A stretch of 33,885 nucleotides of DNA from a virus. Position 1 is the first letter of the stretch; the number at the start of each line of letters is the position of its first letter. Location: positions 1 through 33,885 of IMG/VR virus record IMGVR_UViG_3300046516_000864, one strand, 5' to 3'. The translations under genes and the position numbers were made by a program. Positions 1-8,619 of the stretch are shown piece by piece. The notes beneath the pieces are model-generated. The model was not told where the DNA came from, made no database searches, and saw nothing but the letters and a program-made list of their open reading frames with translations.

Positions 1-1
1 C

Positions 2-25
2 GAGCTCGAGCAGGCGGTCGCGTGA
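2..25 (+). CDS. C-terminal end of glycosyltransferase (partial)
   Basis: Eight codons encode ELEQAVA and a TGA stop that overlaps the GTG of the next gene (GTGA), the junction type used throughout this genome. When the right edge is joined to the left edge through the shared CGAGCTC, this short tail continues the GT4 glycosyltransferase that is cut at 33885 (ending PALAEL). The frame is right for a join with a 7-base or a 1-base overlap. A join with no overlap would instead fuse the glycosyltransferase in frame to the next gene. That this is a gene end is well supported; which gene it belongs to is inferred. Confidence 0.7.
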   Translation, partial: ELEQAVA

Positions 26-675
26 GCCGCGCGCTCGTCACGTTCGGCGTCAACGGGTTCGAGGAGCTGCTCGAGCTCGCGCTGCCCGCGTTCGCCGACT
101 ACGCCGACCGGCACGGCTACACCCTGATCGCCGACCCGCCCGACTGGCTCACCCGGCCGGCGTCGTGGCACAAGATCCCCGCGCTGCTCAACGCGCTCGA
201 CGAGCACGAGGCGGCGCTCTGGATCGACTGCGACGTCGTGATCGCCGACGGCAGCCGCGACCTCGCCGACGAGATCCCGCCGGAGGCCTGGCAGGCGATC
301 ACCCTCCACCAGACCGGCGAGGGCGACGTCCCCTCCGCCGGCGTCTGGTACTGCCGCCAGCCGATGCAGCCCGTGCTCGAGGCGATCTGGCGGCTCGAAC
401 ATCACCTCCACCATCGCTGGTGGGAGCAGGCCGCGCTGCAGGAGCTGCTCGGGTTCACCCCCGACCGGCTGCCGGTCGTCCAGGAGACCGACACCGAGCT
501 CTACCGGCGGACTCACTGGCTCGACGCCGCCGAGTGGAACGACCTCTACTTCGGGCCGCGCGAGCTCGCCGGCGCCCGCTTCCTCCACGTCGCCCCGGGC
601 AACGCGCTCGGCGTCCGGGCCGGCCTCATGCGCGAGCTAACCGCGCGAGTCCTCGCGCCCACGAAAGGAGCGTAA
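22..675 (+). CDS. GT-A type glycosyltransferase (GT34/galactosyltransferase-like)
   Basis: This 217-residue protein probably transfers a sugar from a nucleotide donor. The support is a segment WIDCDVVI near residues 72-79, which looks like the metal-binding DxD strand of GT-A enzymes, preceded by WHKIPAL and followed by SAGVW, an order seen in GMA12/MNN10-type galactosyltransferases. No signal peptide or membrane segment is visible. It starts with GTG in a GTGA overlap with the preceding glycosyltransferase end and lies just before the tail tube gene. Placement inside the structural operon suggests it modifies a virion protein, but the acceptor cannot be told from sequence. The fold class is fairly safe; family and sugar are not. 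Confidence 0.6.
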   Translation: MSRALVTFGVNGFEELLELALPAFADYADRHGYTLIADPPDWLTRPASWHKIPALLNALDEHEAALWIDCDVVIADGSRDLADEIPPEAWQAITLHQTGEGDVPSAGVWYCRQPMQPVLEAIWRLEHHLHHRWWEQAALQELLGFTPDRLPVVQETDTELYRRTHWLDAAEWNDLYFGPRELAGARFLHVAPGNALGVRAGLMRELTARVLAPTKGA

Positions 676-1101
676 GTGTCCAAGTACCTTCTGACCAACG
701 CGAAGATCATGGTCAACGGCGTCGACCTCTCCCGCTTCGGATTCAGCCTCGACACCCCCGACGCGCGCGACCAGGTCGACGTCTCCGGCTTCAACCCCGC
801 CGGCACCCGCGAGTACCTCCCCGGGCAGCGGACGCAGTCGATCGTCGTCGGGTTCCTGCAGGGGTTCGGGTCGGGCGAGCCGCACCGCGTCCTCGAGCCC
901 CTGTACGAAGGCGGCAGCGTCTTCATGATCAGCGTCCAGGCCGACGCGACCGCGCCGGCGGGCGCCGGCAACCCGACCTTCTCCGGGTCGGCATCCCTCT
1001 ACGACTACGACGGGATCAACGGGCAGCTCAACGCCCGCGGCGAGATCACCGCGACGTTCCTGCCGGCCAGCGGCGCCGGCTTCCAGTGGGGGACCGTCTG
1101 A
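676..1101 (+). CDS. Major tail tube protein (putative)
   Basis: A 141-residue protein likely to form the hexameric rings of the tail tube. It is small, beta-rich and has no membrane segment. It has the tube-protein look of an N-terminal strand pair (LLTNAKIMVNGVDLS) followed by alternating strands and a conserved-looking end (GEITATFLPA). Its position, after the neck genes around the circular junction and before the chaperone and tape measure, is the standard place for the tube gene. The GTG start is chosen because AAAGGAG lies six bases upstream, one of the strongest ribosome sites in the window, as expected for an abundant structural protein. Tube identity rests mainly on context. Confidence 0.6.
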   Translation: MSKYLLTNAKIMVNGVDLSRFGFSLDTPDARDQVDVSGFNPAGTREYLPGQRTQSIVVGFLQGFGSGEPHRVLEPLYEGGSVFMISVQADATAPAGAGNPTFSGSASLYDYDGINGQLNARGEITATFLPASGAGFQWGTV

Positions 1102-1102
1102 C

Positions 1103-1504
1103 GTGCCGGCCGAGGGCGAGGTTCGTGTCCGGGGGATGCGCGAGCTCTCCGCGGCGATCGCCCGCGCCGGCAAGGACTCCCGCCGGGAGCTGCGCGCCGC
1201 GTTCGTCGAGGTCGCCGAGCCGGTCGCCCGGGACGCGCAGAGTCTCGCGCTCGCCAAGATCAGCCGGATGGCCGCGAGCCCGCGCTGGTCGATGATGCGG
1301 GTCGGGGTCACCCGGACGTCGGTCTACGTGGCGCCGAAGAAGCGAGGCGTCACGACCCGCGGGGCCGACCCTCGCCGCCGCCCGAACCTCGCCGACCTGA
1401 TGATGGACAGGGCGATGCAGCCGGCGCTCGAGCAGAACGAGCACGAGATCGAGGCGGCCGTCGAGCACGCGCTCGACCGTGTCGCCGACCACTTCAACCA
1501 CTAG
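1103..1504 (+). CDS. HK97 gp10-like head-tail/tail completion protein
   Basis: A 133-residue protein resembling the HK97 gp10 family of neck or tail-completion proteins. An N-terminal MRELSAAIARAG...RRELRAAF helix is followed by a VAEPVARDAQ segment, a central short-strand region (RVGVTRTSVYVAPKK) and a C-terminal helix with PALEQNEHEIEAAVEHALDRV. In most siphoviruses this gene lies before the tube gene; here it follows it, a small rearrangement. The GTG start one base after the previous stop gives the longest frame; an ATG at 1136 is an alternative. The family call is from pattern and context rather than a diagnostic motif. Confidence 0.5.
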   Translation: MPAEGEVRVRGMRELSAAIARAGKDSRRELRAAFVEVAEPVARDAQSLALAKISRMAASPRWSMMRVGVTRTSVYVAPKKRGVTTRGADPRRRPNLADLMMDRAMQPALEQNEHEIEAAVEHALDRVADHFNH

Positions 1505-1516
1505 GAGGCGCAGCCT

Positions 1517-1990
1517 ATGACCGACATCGACGCGACCCCCGACGGGCCGCCCGACGACGGGTTCGAGTACGGCGGCACCTTCTACCGCTGGCACGTCTCC
1601 GACATGGGCAAAGACCTCATGCTGATCGACCGGTTCAGCGGGCTCCCGATCACCGAGTTCTTCGACGTCGTCGACGACGAGCACGAGCGCACGCGCGGCC
1701 CGATCCTGCTCACCCTGATCGCGACCTCGATCCGCAACGGCCACCCCGACTGGTCGGTCGAGCGGATCGCCCGCCTGGTGCTCGGCCTCTCGCTGAGCGA
1801 CGTCGCCTTCGTCAACGGCGACCTCGAGGAGGACGACACGACGCTCCCTCCTTCCGAGCCGGCGCCGGCGCCGCTGCCGTCGCCGCCTCCGAACGTCGAG
1901 CCCTCGAGCTCTGCACCCAACGGTTCCTCGTCCTCACCGACCCCGACGGCGACCGAGGCCTTCGAGGAGTCCTACGCCGACCGAGCGTGA
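1517..1990 (+). CDS. Tail assembly chaperone (G-like)
   Basis: A 157-residue protein placed directly before the tape measure gene, where siphoviruses encode the chaperone that coats the tape measure during tail assembly. Residues 1-105 look globular (helical DVAFVNGDLEEDD boundary). The last 50 residues are a low-complexity Pro/Ser tail. GGAGG at 1504-1508 sits nine bases before the ATG. The stop overlaps the next ATG. The -1 frame stays open through the low-complexity tail into the next small frame, so a longer chaperone made by a -1 frameshift, as in lambda G/GT, is possible. Role is inferred from position and length. Confidence 0.55.
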   Translation: MTDIDATPDGPPDDGFEYGGTFYRWHVSDMGKDLMLIDRFSGLPITEFFDVVDDEHERTRGPILLTLIATSIRNGHPDWSVERIARLVLGLSLSDVAFVNGDLEEDDTTLPPSEPAPAPLPSPPPNVEPSSSAPNGSSSSPTPTATEAFEESYADRA

Positions 1991-2109
1991 TGTTCCAACC
2001 CTGGCTCGCCCACCACTTCCCCGGCGTCACCCTCGCCCAGCTCGAGGCCGGCGCCTGGACGCTCAGCGGCTACGTCGAGATGGCCGACTACGCGCGGGAG
2101 CACCCGTAG
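1990..2109 (+). CDS. Small tail assembly protein (T-like part or separate 39-aa gene)
   Basis: A 39-residue frame beginning MFQPWLAHHFPGVTL whose ATG overlaps the stop of the preceding chaperone gene (ATGA), and whose TAG is immediately followed by the ATG of the tape measure gene. It could be translated on its own by coupling, or be the end of a frameshifted chaperone, because its frame is -1 relative to the upstream gene and is open well upstream. Aromatic residues and a helical C-terminal half suggest a folded segment. No family was recognised. That the stretch is translated is likely; how is uncertain. Confidence 0.55.
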   Translation: MFQPWLAHHFPGVTLAQLEAGAWTLSGYVEMADYAREHP

Positions 2110-4317
2110 ATGGCACGCAAGCTCGTCGTCGAGATCGTCGGGAACGACCGCGGCCTCGAGCGGACGTTCCGTAACAGCGCGAAGTCCGCGAAGGAGTTCG
2201 ACCGGTCGATCAGCCACTCCCTCCGAGGGGTCGCGTCCGGGTCGGGTGCGCTCAAGGGGCTCGGCCGATCCCTCGCGATGGCCTCCGGCGGGTTCGTCGC
2301 GTTCGCCGGCGTGACCGAGTTCCTCCGCTCGAGCATCGACGCCGCCCGGGAGGCCGGCGTCGCGCAGCGCCAGCTCGCCGCGCAGATGAAGGCGGTCGGC
2401 GAGACGTTCAAGACCAACCAGGGCGCGATCGAGAAGGCCGGCCTCGCGGTCGAGAAATTCGGGTTCACCTCCGAGGACAGCGCCCGGGCCCTCACCGTGC
2501 TCGAGCGCGGCTCCGGGAAGATCACCCGCGCGATCCAGCTCCAAGGGGTCGCGGCGAACCTCGCCCGCGCGAAGAACATCGACCTCGCCTCCGCCGCCGG
2601 CATCCTCGCCAAGGTGTTCGGCGGGCAGGAGACCGCGCTCCGGCGCGCCGTCCCCGGCCTCGACAAGCACGCCCACGGCCTCCAGCTCATCGCCGAGGCC
2701 GAGCGGAGGCTCTCCGGGCAGGCGCGAGCGGCGACGACGCCGGCGGAGAAGTTCTCGGCGACCCTGCACGACACCGAGGTCATCATCGGGAGCGCGCTGC
2801 TCCCGACCCTCGACAAGTACCTCGGCAAGTTCTCCGACTGGCTCGACAAGATGAACCGATCGGGGAAGCTCCAGCGCGACGTCAACGGGATCCTCAAGGA
2901 CGCGAAGGGAATCCTGCAGGGCGTGCTCGACGTCGTGCGGCCGCTCGCCGGCGCGTTCAAGGCGCTCGGCGACGCCGTCGGCGGCACCCGCAACGAGCTC
3001 AAGCTGCTCGTCGGCGTCTTCGCCGCCTTCAAGCTCACCCGCTGGGTGAGCGAGTTCGGCGGGCTCGGGTCGGGCGTCAAGCGGGTCGGGACGGAGGCGG
3101 AGGCCTCGGCCGGGAAGGTCGCCGGGCTCCGCGGTGCGCTCACGAGGCTCGCGGGGATCGGTCTGATCGCGATCCCGATCGAGCTCCTGATCAACAAGGA
3201 CGCGATCGACAAGAGCGTGAGCGGCTGGCTCGACAAGCACGGGCTCCCGGGCGGCACGAACAAGCTGGACCCGCAGCAGGTGATCGGCAACTACGGTGCC
3301 CTCCGGGGCACCTTCGGGACGAGCAAGGCGAACGCGTGGCTCCAGCAGGCGATCGCGACGATCACCGCCCCGGTGACCCAGGGGATCCGCAAGATCGCGC
3401 ACGTCAACTTCGGCCCGACCGCCGCGGCCGCCGCCGCCGCGGCCGCCGCCGCGCCGGCCGGGCCGGGAGGCCTCGGGATCCCGAAGCGCGTCTCGGGGTT
3501 CGCGAACGCGCCGCTGACCGCGCAGCAGCAGCTCCAGCTCGGGCTCGCCGCGCACCCGAACGCCCTCAGCCTGCTCCGGCAGCAGGCCGCGCACGACCGG
3601 GCCGCGCTCGCGTTCGCCGGCAGGCTCCGCGCCGAGAACCGGATCACCAACGCGAAGTACATGCAGGAGGTGCTCGGCTACCAGGGCGACCTCACGAGCA
3701 CCGAGCAGCAGATCGCGAGCCTCCATTCGACCGCGGCCGCCGCCGCCGCGAAGGCGAAGGCGCGCTCGCCCCGGCTGGGGATCCCGACCAGCCTCTCGGG
3801 GTCGTACCGCTCGCCGCTCATCCACGGCGGGTCGTGGCGTTCCCCGTGGCTCCACGGCGGCGTGTCGCTCCTCGACTCCTACACCGAACCGCTCCGGCTC
3901 CAGCTCGAGGCCGCCAAGGCCGGCATCACCCGGAGCCCCCGCGACGACCTCTCCGTGCTCAGGAAGATGAAGCGGGCGGCCGAGCGCGCGCTCAAGTCGG
4001 GCAAGCTCGCCGTCCAGGGGCAGATCGACGCCTACAACGAGATCACGAACCTGAACAACCAGATCGCCGGGATCGCAGACCCGCTCGCCGGGCTCATCCA
4101 GGTCTCCTCGAAGAAGCTCGCCGGGATGCTCTCCCGCGGGACAGGCCTCGGCCTCGCCGGCCGCCGCCGGCTCGAGTACAACCTCGCCGGCGCCGAGATC
4201 CAGCCGATCCACGTCCACGTCCACATGGACTCGCGCGAGGTCGCGACGGCCGTCACCCGGCAGCAGGCACGGAGCAACAACCGGACGAGCCGGCAGACCT
4301 CCGGGTTCCGTGGCTGA
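2110..4317 (+). CDS. Tail tape measure protein
   Basis: At 735 residues this is among the longest proteins in the window and is placed after the chaperone and before distal tail genes. Tape measure proteins set tail length and help DNA delivery. The N-terminal part is helical and Lys/Arg-rich (ARKLVVEIVGNDRGLERTF, SAKSAKEFDRSI), followed by a moderately hydrophobic stretch near residues 55-75, another around 340-355, a poly-alanine run near residues 437-448 and helical repeats towards the end. By the usual rule of about 0.15 nm per residue, a tail of roughly 110 nm would be expected. No lytic transglycosylase or peptidase motif was seen. It starts directly after the preceding stop. Confidence 0.85.
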   Translation: MARKLVVEIVGNDRGLERTFRNSAKSAKEFDRSISHSLRGVASGSGALKGLGRSLAMASGGFVAFAGVTEFLRSSIDAAREAGVAQRQLAAQMKAVGETFKTNQGAIEKAGLAVEKFGFTSEDSARALTVLERGSGKITRAIQLQGVAANLARAKNIDLASAAGILAKVFGGQETALRRAVPGLDKHAHGLQLIAEAERRLSGQARAATTPAEKFSATLHDTEVIIGSALLPTLDKYLGKFSDWLDKMNRSGKLQRDVNGILKDAKGILQGVLDVVRPLAGAFKALGDAVGGTRNELKLLVGVFAAFKLTRWVSEFGGLGSGVKRVGTEAEASAGKVAGLRGALTRLAGIGLIAIPIELLINKDAIDKSVSGWLDKHGLPGGTNKLDPQQVIGNYGALRGTFGTSKANAWLQQAIATITAPVTQGIRKIAHVNFGPTAAAAAAAAAAAPAGPGGLGIPKRVSGFANAPLTAQQQLQLGLAAHPNALSLLRQQAAHDRAALAFAGRLRAENRITNAKYMQEVLGYQGDLTSTEQQIASLHSTAAAAAAKAKARSPRLGIPTSLSGSYRSPLIHGGSWRSPWLHGGVSLLDSYTEPLRLQLEAAKAGITRSPRDDLSVLRKMKRAAERALKSGKLAVQGQIDAYNEITNLNNQIAGIADPLAGLIQVSSKKLAGMLSRGTGLGLAGRRRLEYNLAGAEIQPIHVHVHMDSREVATAVTRQQARSNNRTSRQTSGFRG

Positions 4318-5692
4318 CCCGCTCGGGGTCTCGGTCGCCTTCGACGACCCGCCGCTCCAGTCTGACCCCTTCTGGACGAGGATCGACACGCTCGACGGCT
4401 GCCGCGTCCGCGGCTGGACGATCGACCGTGGCCGCTCCACCGAGTTCGACAAGACCGGCACCGGCACCGCTGTCATCAGGATCGTCGACCGGCAAGGGCT
4501 CTTCGACCCGACCAACCCCTCGAGCCCCTACAACGGCAAGCTCACGCCGGGGAAACAGGCGGCGGTCGCGCTGCAGAACCCGACCGGCGCGCACGCCTGG
4601 TTCACGCTCTTCCGCGGCTTCATCGAGACGTGGACCTACCAGCTCGACCCGACCCGCCAGTACATGGAGCTGGAGCTCCAGCTCGTCGACGGGTTCGCGC
4701 TGCTCGCCCGGGCCCAGCTCCGCGTCGGGATCGACGGGCTCCTGCCGGTGCCGGCCGGCGCGGCCGGGAACGTCGTCTACGGCGAGACCACCGGCACGCT
4801 CAGCGACCGGATCACCGCGATCCTCGACGACGCCGGCTGGCCCGCAGACCTCGCCGTCATCGGCGTCGACGTGTTCAGCGGCAACGTGCAGGTCGGCCCG
4901 AAGGCCTACGGGCCCGGCACGAGCGCGCTCGACGCGCTCTGGGACGCCGCCGACGCCGAGTTCCCCGGCGTCGCCAACCTCTGGGTCTCGAAGGAAGGGC
5001 ACCTCGTCTTCCACGGCCGGCAGGCCCGCTTCCAGCCCGACGTCGCCGAGTACGGGATCAACCAGCGCACCGTCGGCGACCCCTCGGCGACCTCGCACGA
5101 CCCGACCGTTGTCCCCGTCGCCGAGCTCGAGTGGGTGAACGGGCAGGACAACCTCGTAAACGCCGCCTCGGCGACACCGCAGGGCATCGGCCTCGGCTCG
5201 AACTGGCGGCAACTCAACCCGGGCCCGCCGAACAACGACGACGTCGCCGGCCAGTACGTCAAGGACGACACCTCGATCGACGCCTACGGCCTCCGGTCGG
5301 TCACCTACGACCAGCTCCAGACGATCAAGGGGATCGCGACCGGGAACAACTCGATGGTCGAGACGAAGCTCTTCGCCGACTACTACGTCCAGAACTACAA
5401 GACGCCGGCGCCGCGGGTCTCGCGGATGGTCTTCAAGAGCCGGCGCCCCGACGACGTCCTCGGCACCGCGCTCTGGGGACACCTCTGCGCGTGCGAGATC
5501 TCCGACCTCCTGACGCTCAAGACCAGGCACCCGGGCGGCGGCGGCTTCGACACCGACTTCTACGTCGAGGGGCTCCACTACACCGGCAGCCCCGGCAGCC
5601 CCGACGTCCCCGTGATCGTCGAGCTCACGCTCGACGTCTCACCGAGGGCGCACTACACGACCAACCCGTTCCCTGGGGATCATCTCCCCTAG
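4310..5692 (+). CDS. Distal/minor tail protein
   Basis: A 460-residue protein immediately after the tape measure, starting with GTG and overlapping it by eight bases. The N-terminal part contains FFD-type strand patterns (TGTAVIRIVDRQGLFDPTN, LFRGFIETWTYQLD) often seen in actinophage minor tail proteins that form the distal tail ring or hub. The C-terminal half contains a repeated beta pattern ending in VIVELTLDVSPRAHYTTN. It is soluble and lacks a signal peptide. Position and length fit a Dit- or hub-like component at the tail tip, but which one cannot be told. It ends directly against the ATG of the fibre gene. Confidence 0.65.
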   Translation: MADPLGVSVAFDDPPLQSDPFWTRIDTLDGCRVRGWTIDRGRSTEFDKTGTGTAVIRIVDRQGLFDPTNPSSPYNGKLTPGKQAAVALQNPTGAHAWFTLFRGFIETWTYQLDPTRQYMELELQLVDGFALLARAQLRVGIDGLLPVPAGAAGNVVYGETTGTLSDRITAILDDAGWPADLAVIGVDVFSGNVQVGPKAYGPGTSALDALWDAADAEFPGVANLWVSKEGHLVFHGRQARFQPDVAEYGINQRTVGDPSATSHDPTVVPVAELEWVNGQDNLVNAASATPQGIGLGSNWRQLNPGPPNNDDVAGQYVKDDTSIDAYGLRSVTYDQLQTIKGIATGNNSMVETKLFADYYVQNYKTPAPRVSRMVFKSRRPDDVLGTALWGHLCACEISDLLTLKTRHPGGGGFDTDFYVEGLHYTGSPGSPDVPVIVELTLDVSPRAHYTTNPFPGDHLP

Positions 5693-7234
5693 ATGCCCGC
5701 CGCGCCGCATCCCCGCATGCACGGCCTGACCCACGTCCCCGGCGGGCCCGACCCGATCCCCGGGTTCGCCGGCGGCTTCGGCCCCTGGCACTACTTCACC
5801 CCGATCGCCCCCGCCGACACGCCCCCGGACCTGATCGCCGGCGACACCTCGAGCGGCGCCTTCACGAGCCCGTGGGGGAACATTCCCGGCGCGCCGCCGG
5901 CGGGATGGCGGATCGCGCCGGGCGGGATCGAGGTGCAGCTCGGCGGGGTCACCGGCGGCGAGGCCGGCGGCAGCTCGACGATCGGCACGCTTCCCATCGC
6001 GGCGCCGGCGCCGTTCGACGACACGCCTCAGTTCGCCGGGATCGGCGGCAGCGTGCTCGCCCGCGTCGTCGTGAAGACCGACCGGACGATCCTGTACGGC
6101 GGCCCGGTGAGCGGGATGGCCGGCCCGCCAGGCGCAACCGGGCCCACTGGGGCTACTGGGCCGGCTGGGCCGCTCGGGCCGACCGGCTCGACCGGGCCGA
6201 CCGGAGCCGCAGGCCCCACCGGGCCGACCGGGGCGACTGGACCGACGGGAACCACCGGGCCGACCGGCGCCACCGGGACCACGGGTTCCACGGGAGCGAC
6301 CGGCCCCACGGGAGCCACCGGCCCGACCGGTGCTACCGGCCCGACGCTTGTCTCATCCGTGTTCACCCGTGTCGGCGCGGTAGTCGCCGCCACGGGCGAC
6401 TACCTCGCGGCACAGGTCACGAACGCCGCCGACAAGGCCTCCGCCGCCGTCCAGACATTCACCGGGCAGGTGAGCACCCCGAAGCTCGGGGTCGGCATCG
6501 CGCCGGGCACCGTCCCGCTCGACGTCCTCGGCGCGCAGGTCGTGAGCCGCGGCGTCGTCGAGGTGATCGACTCGACTGCGATGGCCGTCGGCGTCGGCGC
6601 CGGCATCACCCTCGGCGGTGTCTACAACAGCGGGGGAGCGGTGACGCCTGGCGTCCAGCTCAAGGCCGCGAAGAACAACGCCACCTCGGCCGACTACTCC
6701 TTCGACCTCGTCTTCCTGGCGTTCCAGAACGGGGCCGGCCTCATGACCGAGCGGATGCGGATCAACGGCGCGACCGGGCTCGTCTCGATGGGCAGTCCCA
6801 ACGTTGCCCGCGCCTACCGTGCCGCCGCCCAGAGCTTCACCGGGACAGCCGGGCCGGGCACCTCGACGAAGATCAACCTCGACACCTCGAGCTTCGACCC
6901 CGGCGGCAACTTCGACGTCGCGACCAACCACCAGTACGTCGTCCCGTCGACCGGCTTCTACCAGGTGAGCGCCAACCTCTTCTTCGCCGTCGGCACGATC
7001 GCCTCGCCTGGCCGGTACGGCATCTCGATCCGGGCGAACGGCACGCAGGTCGCGCTCGGCGACGTCTACAGCGGGGCGGTCAGCGGCGACTTCGTCAGCC
7101 TCATCGCGGCCGACATCGTCCACCTCAACGCCGGCGACACCGTCGAGCTCTGGGTGACGAGCAACCAGACGGTCACGGCGAACCTGACCGTCTCGTCGGC
7201 GAACAACTATCTGTCCGTCGTTCGAGTCCAGTAA
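5693..7234 (+). CDS. Collagen-like tail fibre with C1q-like C-terminus
   Basis: A 513-residue protein with three parts: a Pro/Gly-rich N-terminal attachment region (residues 1-140), about 25 uninterrupted Gly-X-Y triplets of the GPT/GAT type (about 143-219), and a C-terminal beta region. The last 125 residues (from [11 protein letters not shown], through [12 protein letters not shown], to NYLSVVRVQ) resemble the C1q/TNF-like jelly roll, which trimerises. A middle part ([19 protein letters not shown]) resembles fibre head-binding segments. A trimeric receptor-binding fibre is the natural reading. The collagen stretch is certain from sequence; the C1q-like assignment is by pattern only. Confidence 0.75.
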   Translation: MPAAPHPRMHGLTHVPGGPDPIPGFAGGFGPWHYFTPIAPADTPPDLIAGDTSSGAFTSPWGNIPGAPPAGWRIAPGGIEVQLGGVTGGEAGGSSTIGTLPIAAPAPFDDTPQFAGIGGSVLARVVVKTDRTILYGGPVSGMAGPPGATGPTGATGPAGPLGPTGSTGPTGAAGPTGPTGATGPTGTTGPTGATGTTGSTGATGPTGATGPTGATGPTLVSSVFTRVGAVVAATGDYLAAQVTNAADKASAAVQTFTGQVSTPKLGVGIAPGTVPLDVLGAQVVSRGVVEVIDSTAMAVGVGAGITLGGVYNSGGAVTPGVQLKAAKNNATSADYSFDLVFLAFQNGAGLMTERMRINGATGLVSMGSPNVARAYRAAAQSFTGTAGPGTSTKINLDTSSFDPGGNFDVATNHQYVVPSTGFYQVSANLFFAVGTIASPGRYGISIRANGTQVALGDVYSGAVSGDFVSLIAADIVHLNAGDTVELWVTSNQTVTANLTVSSANNYLSVVRVQ

Positions 7235-7236
7235 CG

Positions 7237-8319
7237 ATGGCGCTCCAGCTCATCGAGGGGTTCGACCACTTCAACTCGACCCTCCTCGCTGGCCTCAAAG
7301 GTTGGACGTGGTACAGCGACGGCATCGGCTCCGGGCAATGGCAGCCCTCGTGGATCACCGGCCGGATCGGCGGGCAGGCGTTCCGAGCGACCGTCAACAA
7401 CAACACCGGCGTCTTCACCACCTACCTCAGGAAGACGCTCCCGGGCACCTACACCTCGGCCACGGTCGGGTTCGCGCTCCGCGTCAACGCGCTCCCGATC
7501 CCCGGCAACCAGGCCTTCGTCTTCGCCGGCTTCACCGCCGGCACGACGCAGGTCTTCGCCGTCCGGGTCGGCTCGAGCGGCGAGGTCGCCGTCTACGGCG
7601 GCACGAGCGGCTTCGTCAGCTCCGCGGTCAACCTGATCCGGGCGAACGTCTGGAACTACCTCGAGGTCAAGGTCACCGTCGCCGGCGCCACCAGCACGGT
7701 CGAGTGCTACCTCAACGGGCTCCCCTGCATCGCGACTTCGACCGTGAACTGCGGCAGCAACCCGCTCGCCGCCGTCGGCCCCTACAGCGTCTCGAACAAC
7801 GCCTGGCTCGGCTCGCCCGGCTTCACCGAGACGCTCGACTACGACGACATCTACGTCACCGACACCACGGGCGGCGTCAACGCCGGCTACCTCGGCGACG
7901 TCCACGTCCAGACCCTCTACCCGGTCGGCGACGGCGCCAACAGCGCCTGGGCGCCCGACGCCGGCACCTCGCACTACCAGCGGGTCTCAGACAACCCACC
8001 CGACGATGACACGAGCTACGTGAGCTCGGGCACGGTCGGCGCGAAGGACTCCTACGCCTTCGGCGACCTGCCCGCCGGCTCCGGCCCGGTCTACGGGCTC
8101 CAGGTCAACCTCTGGGCCCGGAAGGACGACGCGACCGTGCGGCAGCTCAAGCCGCTCGTGCGGATCGCCGGCACCGACTACCTCGGCCCGGCCGCGTTCA
8201 CGCTCGCGACGAGCTACGCCGACCTGGCGCAACTCTACGACGTCTCGCCGGCGAGCTCGGCCGCCTGGTCGCCGGCGGAGGTCAACGCCGCCGAGTTCGG
8301 CGTCGAGGTGTTCTCCTGA
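7237..8319 (+). CDS. Lectin-like (concanavalin/LamG fold) tail protein
   Basis: A 360-residue protein starting two bases after the fibre gene. The first 215 residues look like a jelly-roll carbohydrate-binding domain: EGFDHFN at the start, alternating strands with VNNNTGVFTTYLRK, WNYLEVKVTVAG and an ending ETLDYDDIYVTD, typical of LamG/concanavalin-like minor tail proteins. The remaining 140 residues contain a second beta domain (YPVGDGANSAWAPDAG to NAAEFGVEVFS) that recurs in actinophage tail proteins. It probably contacts host surface glycans together with the fibre. Catalytic residues were not identified, so binding rather than cleavage is preferred. Confidence 0.65.
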   Translation: MALQLIEGFDHFNSTLLAGLKGWTWYSDGIGSGQWQPSWITGRIGGQAFRATVNNNTGVFTTYLRKTLPGTYTSATVGFALRVNALPIPGNQAFVFAGFTAGTTQVFAVRVGSSGEVAVYGGTSGFVSSAVNLIRANVWNYLEVKVTVAGATSTVECYLNGLPCIATSTVNCGSNPLAAVGPYSVSNNAWLGSPGFTETLDYDDIYVTDTTGGVNAGYLGDVHVQTLYPVGDGANSAWAPDAGTSHYQRVSDNPPDDDTSYVSSGTVGAKDSYAFGDLPAGSGPVYGLQVNLWARKDDATVRQLKPLVRIAGTDYLGPAAFTLATSYADLAQLYDVSPASSAAWSPAEVNAAEFGVEVFS

Positions 8320-8483
8320 CCGATCGCCTCACGCAGGAGGCGGTCGAGGCGCTCCGCGCCGCGGCCGCCGCCGCCCGGGTCACGCAACTCGCCGCCGAGG
8401 TGCTGATCCCCGCGCACTGGCCCGGCGTCTGGACGCCGCCTATCCTGATCCCCTACGCGAAGCCCACCATCCGAGCGACCTGA
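8316..8483 (+). CDS. Small tail-associated protein with CTG start (putative)
   Basis: A 55-codon frame runs from CTG at 8316 to TGA at 8483, filling the gap between the lectin-like protein and the acidic peptide. Its CTG overlaps the preceding stop (CTGA), and GAGG lies seven bases before it. The protein (TDRLTQEAVEALRAAAAAARVTQ, split here as two segments TDRLTQEAVEALR and ARVTQLAAEVLI, ending YAKPTIRAT) has an AARVTQ-AAEVL pattern of a kind found in actinophage tail genes. A GTG further in would give only 27 residues and lacks a good ribosome site. Coding is likely; the CTG start is inferred from the overlap pattern. Confidence 0.55.
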   Translation: MTDRLTQEAVEALRAAAAAARVTQLAAEVLIPAHWPGVWTPPILIPYAKPTIRAT

Positions 8484-8493
8484 GGAGGACGCA

Positions 8494-8619
8494 ATGAGCG
8501 AGACGCAGACCGAGCCCGAGACCCCGGAGCCGAACCTCGAGCCCGACCCCGACGCCGGCGACGACGACGGCGACGAGAGCGACGAGCAGGGCGACGAGGA
8601 GGGCGGCACCGAGGAGTGA
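8494..8619 (+). CDS. Small acidic protein of unknown function
   Basis: A 41-residue frame with a good ribosome site (GAGGAGG, five bases before ATG) and a stop overlapping the GTG of the endolysin gene. Nearly half of the residues are Asp or Glu, with Pro and Gly making up most of the rest, so it is expected to be disordered. It could be a linker-type tail component, a DNA-mimic-like inhibitor or merely a coupling peptide for the endolysin; nothing in the sequence decides. The ribosome site and tight overlaps on both sides support translation. Confidence 0.55.
   Translation: MSETQTEPETPEPNLEPDPDAGDDDGDESDEQGDEEGGTEE

Noticed and set aside
3421-3460. GCC/GCG repeat as an independent repeat element
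   Set aside because: It simply encodes a poly-alanine stretch in the tape measure protein and shows no structure beyond codon repetition.
1972-4515. An 847-codon open frame on the minus strand
   Set aside because: It is the mirror of the tape measure gene. It is Arg/Glu/Gly/Leu-rich without domains, and high GC keeps antisense frames open.
4630-7236. Upstream part of a very long + frame leading into the lectin-like gene
   Set aside because: This part is Arg/Pro-rich and overlaps the distal tail and fibre genes, which have clear family features. Only the part from ATG 7237 is real.
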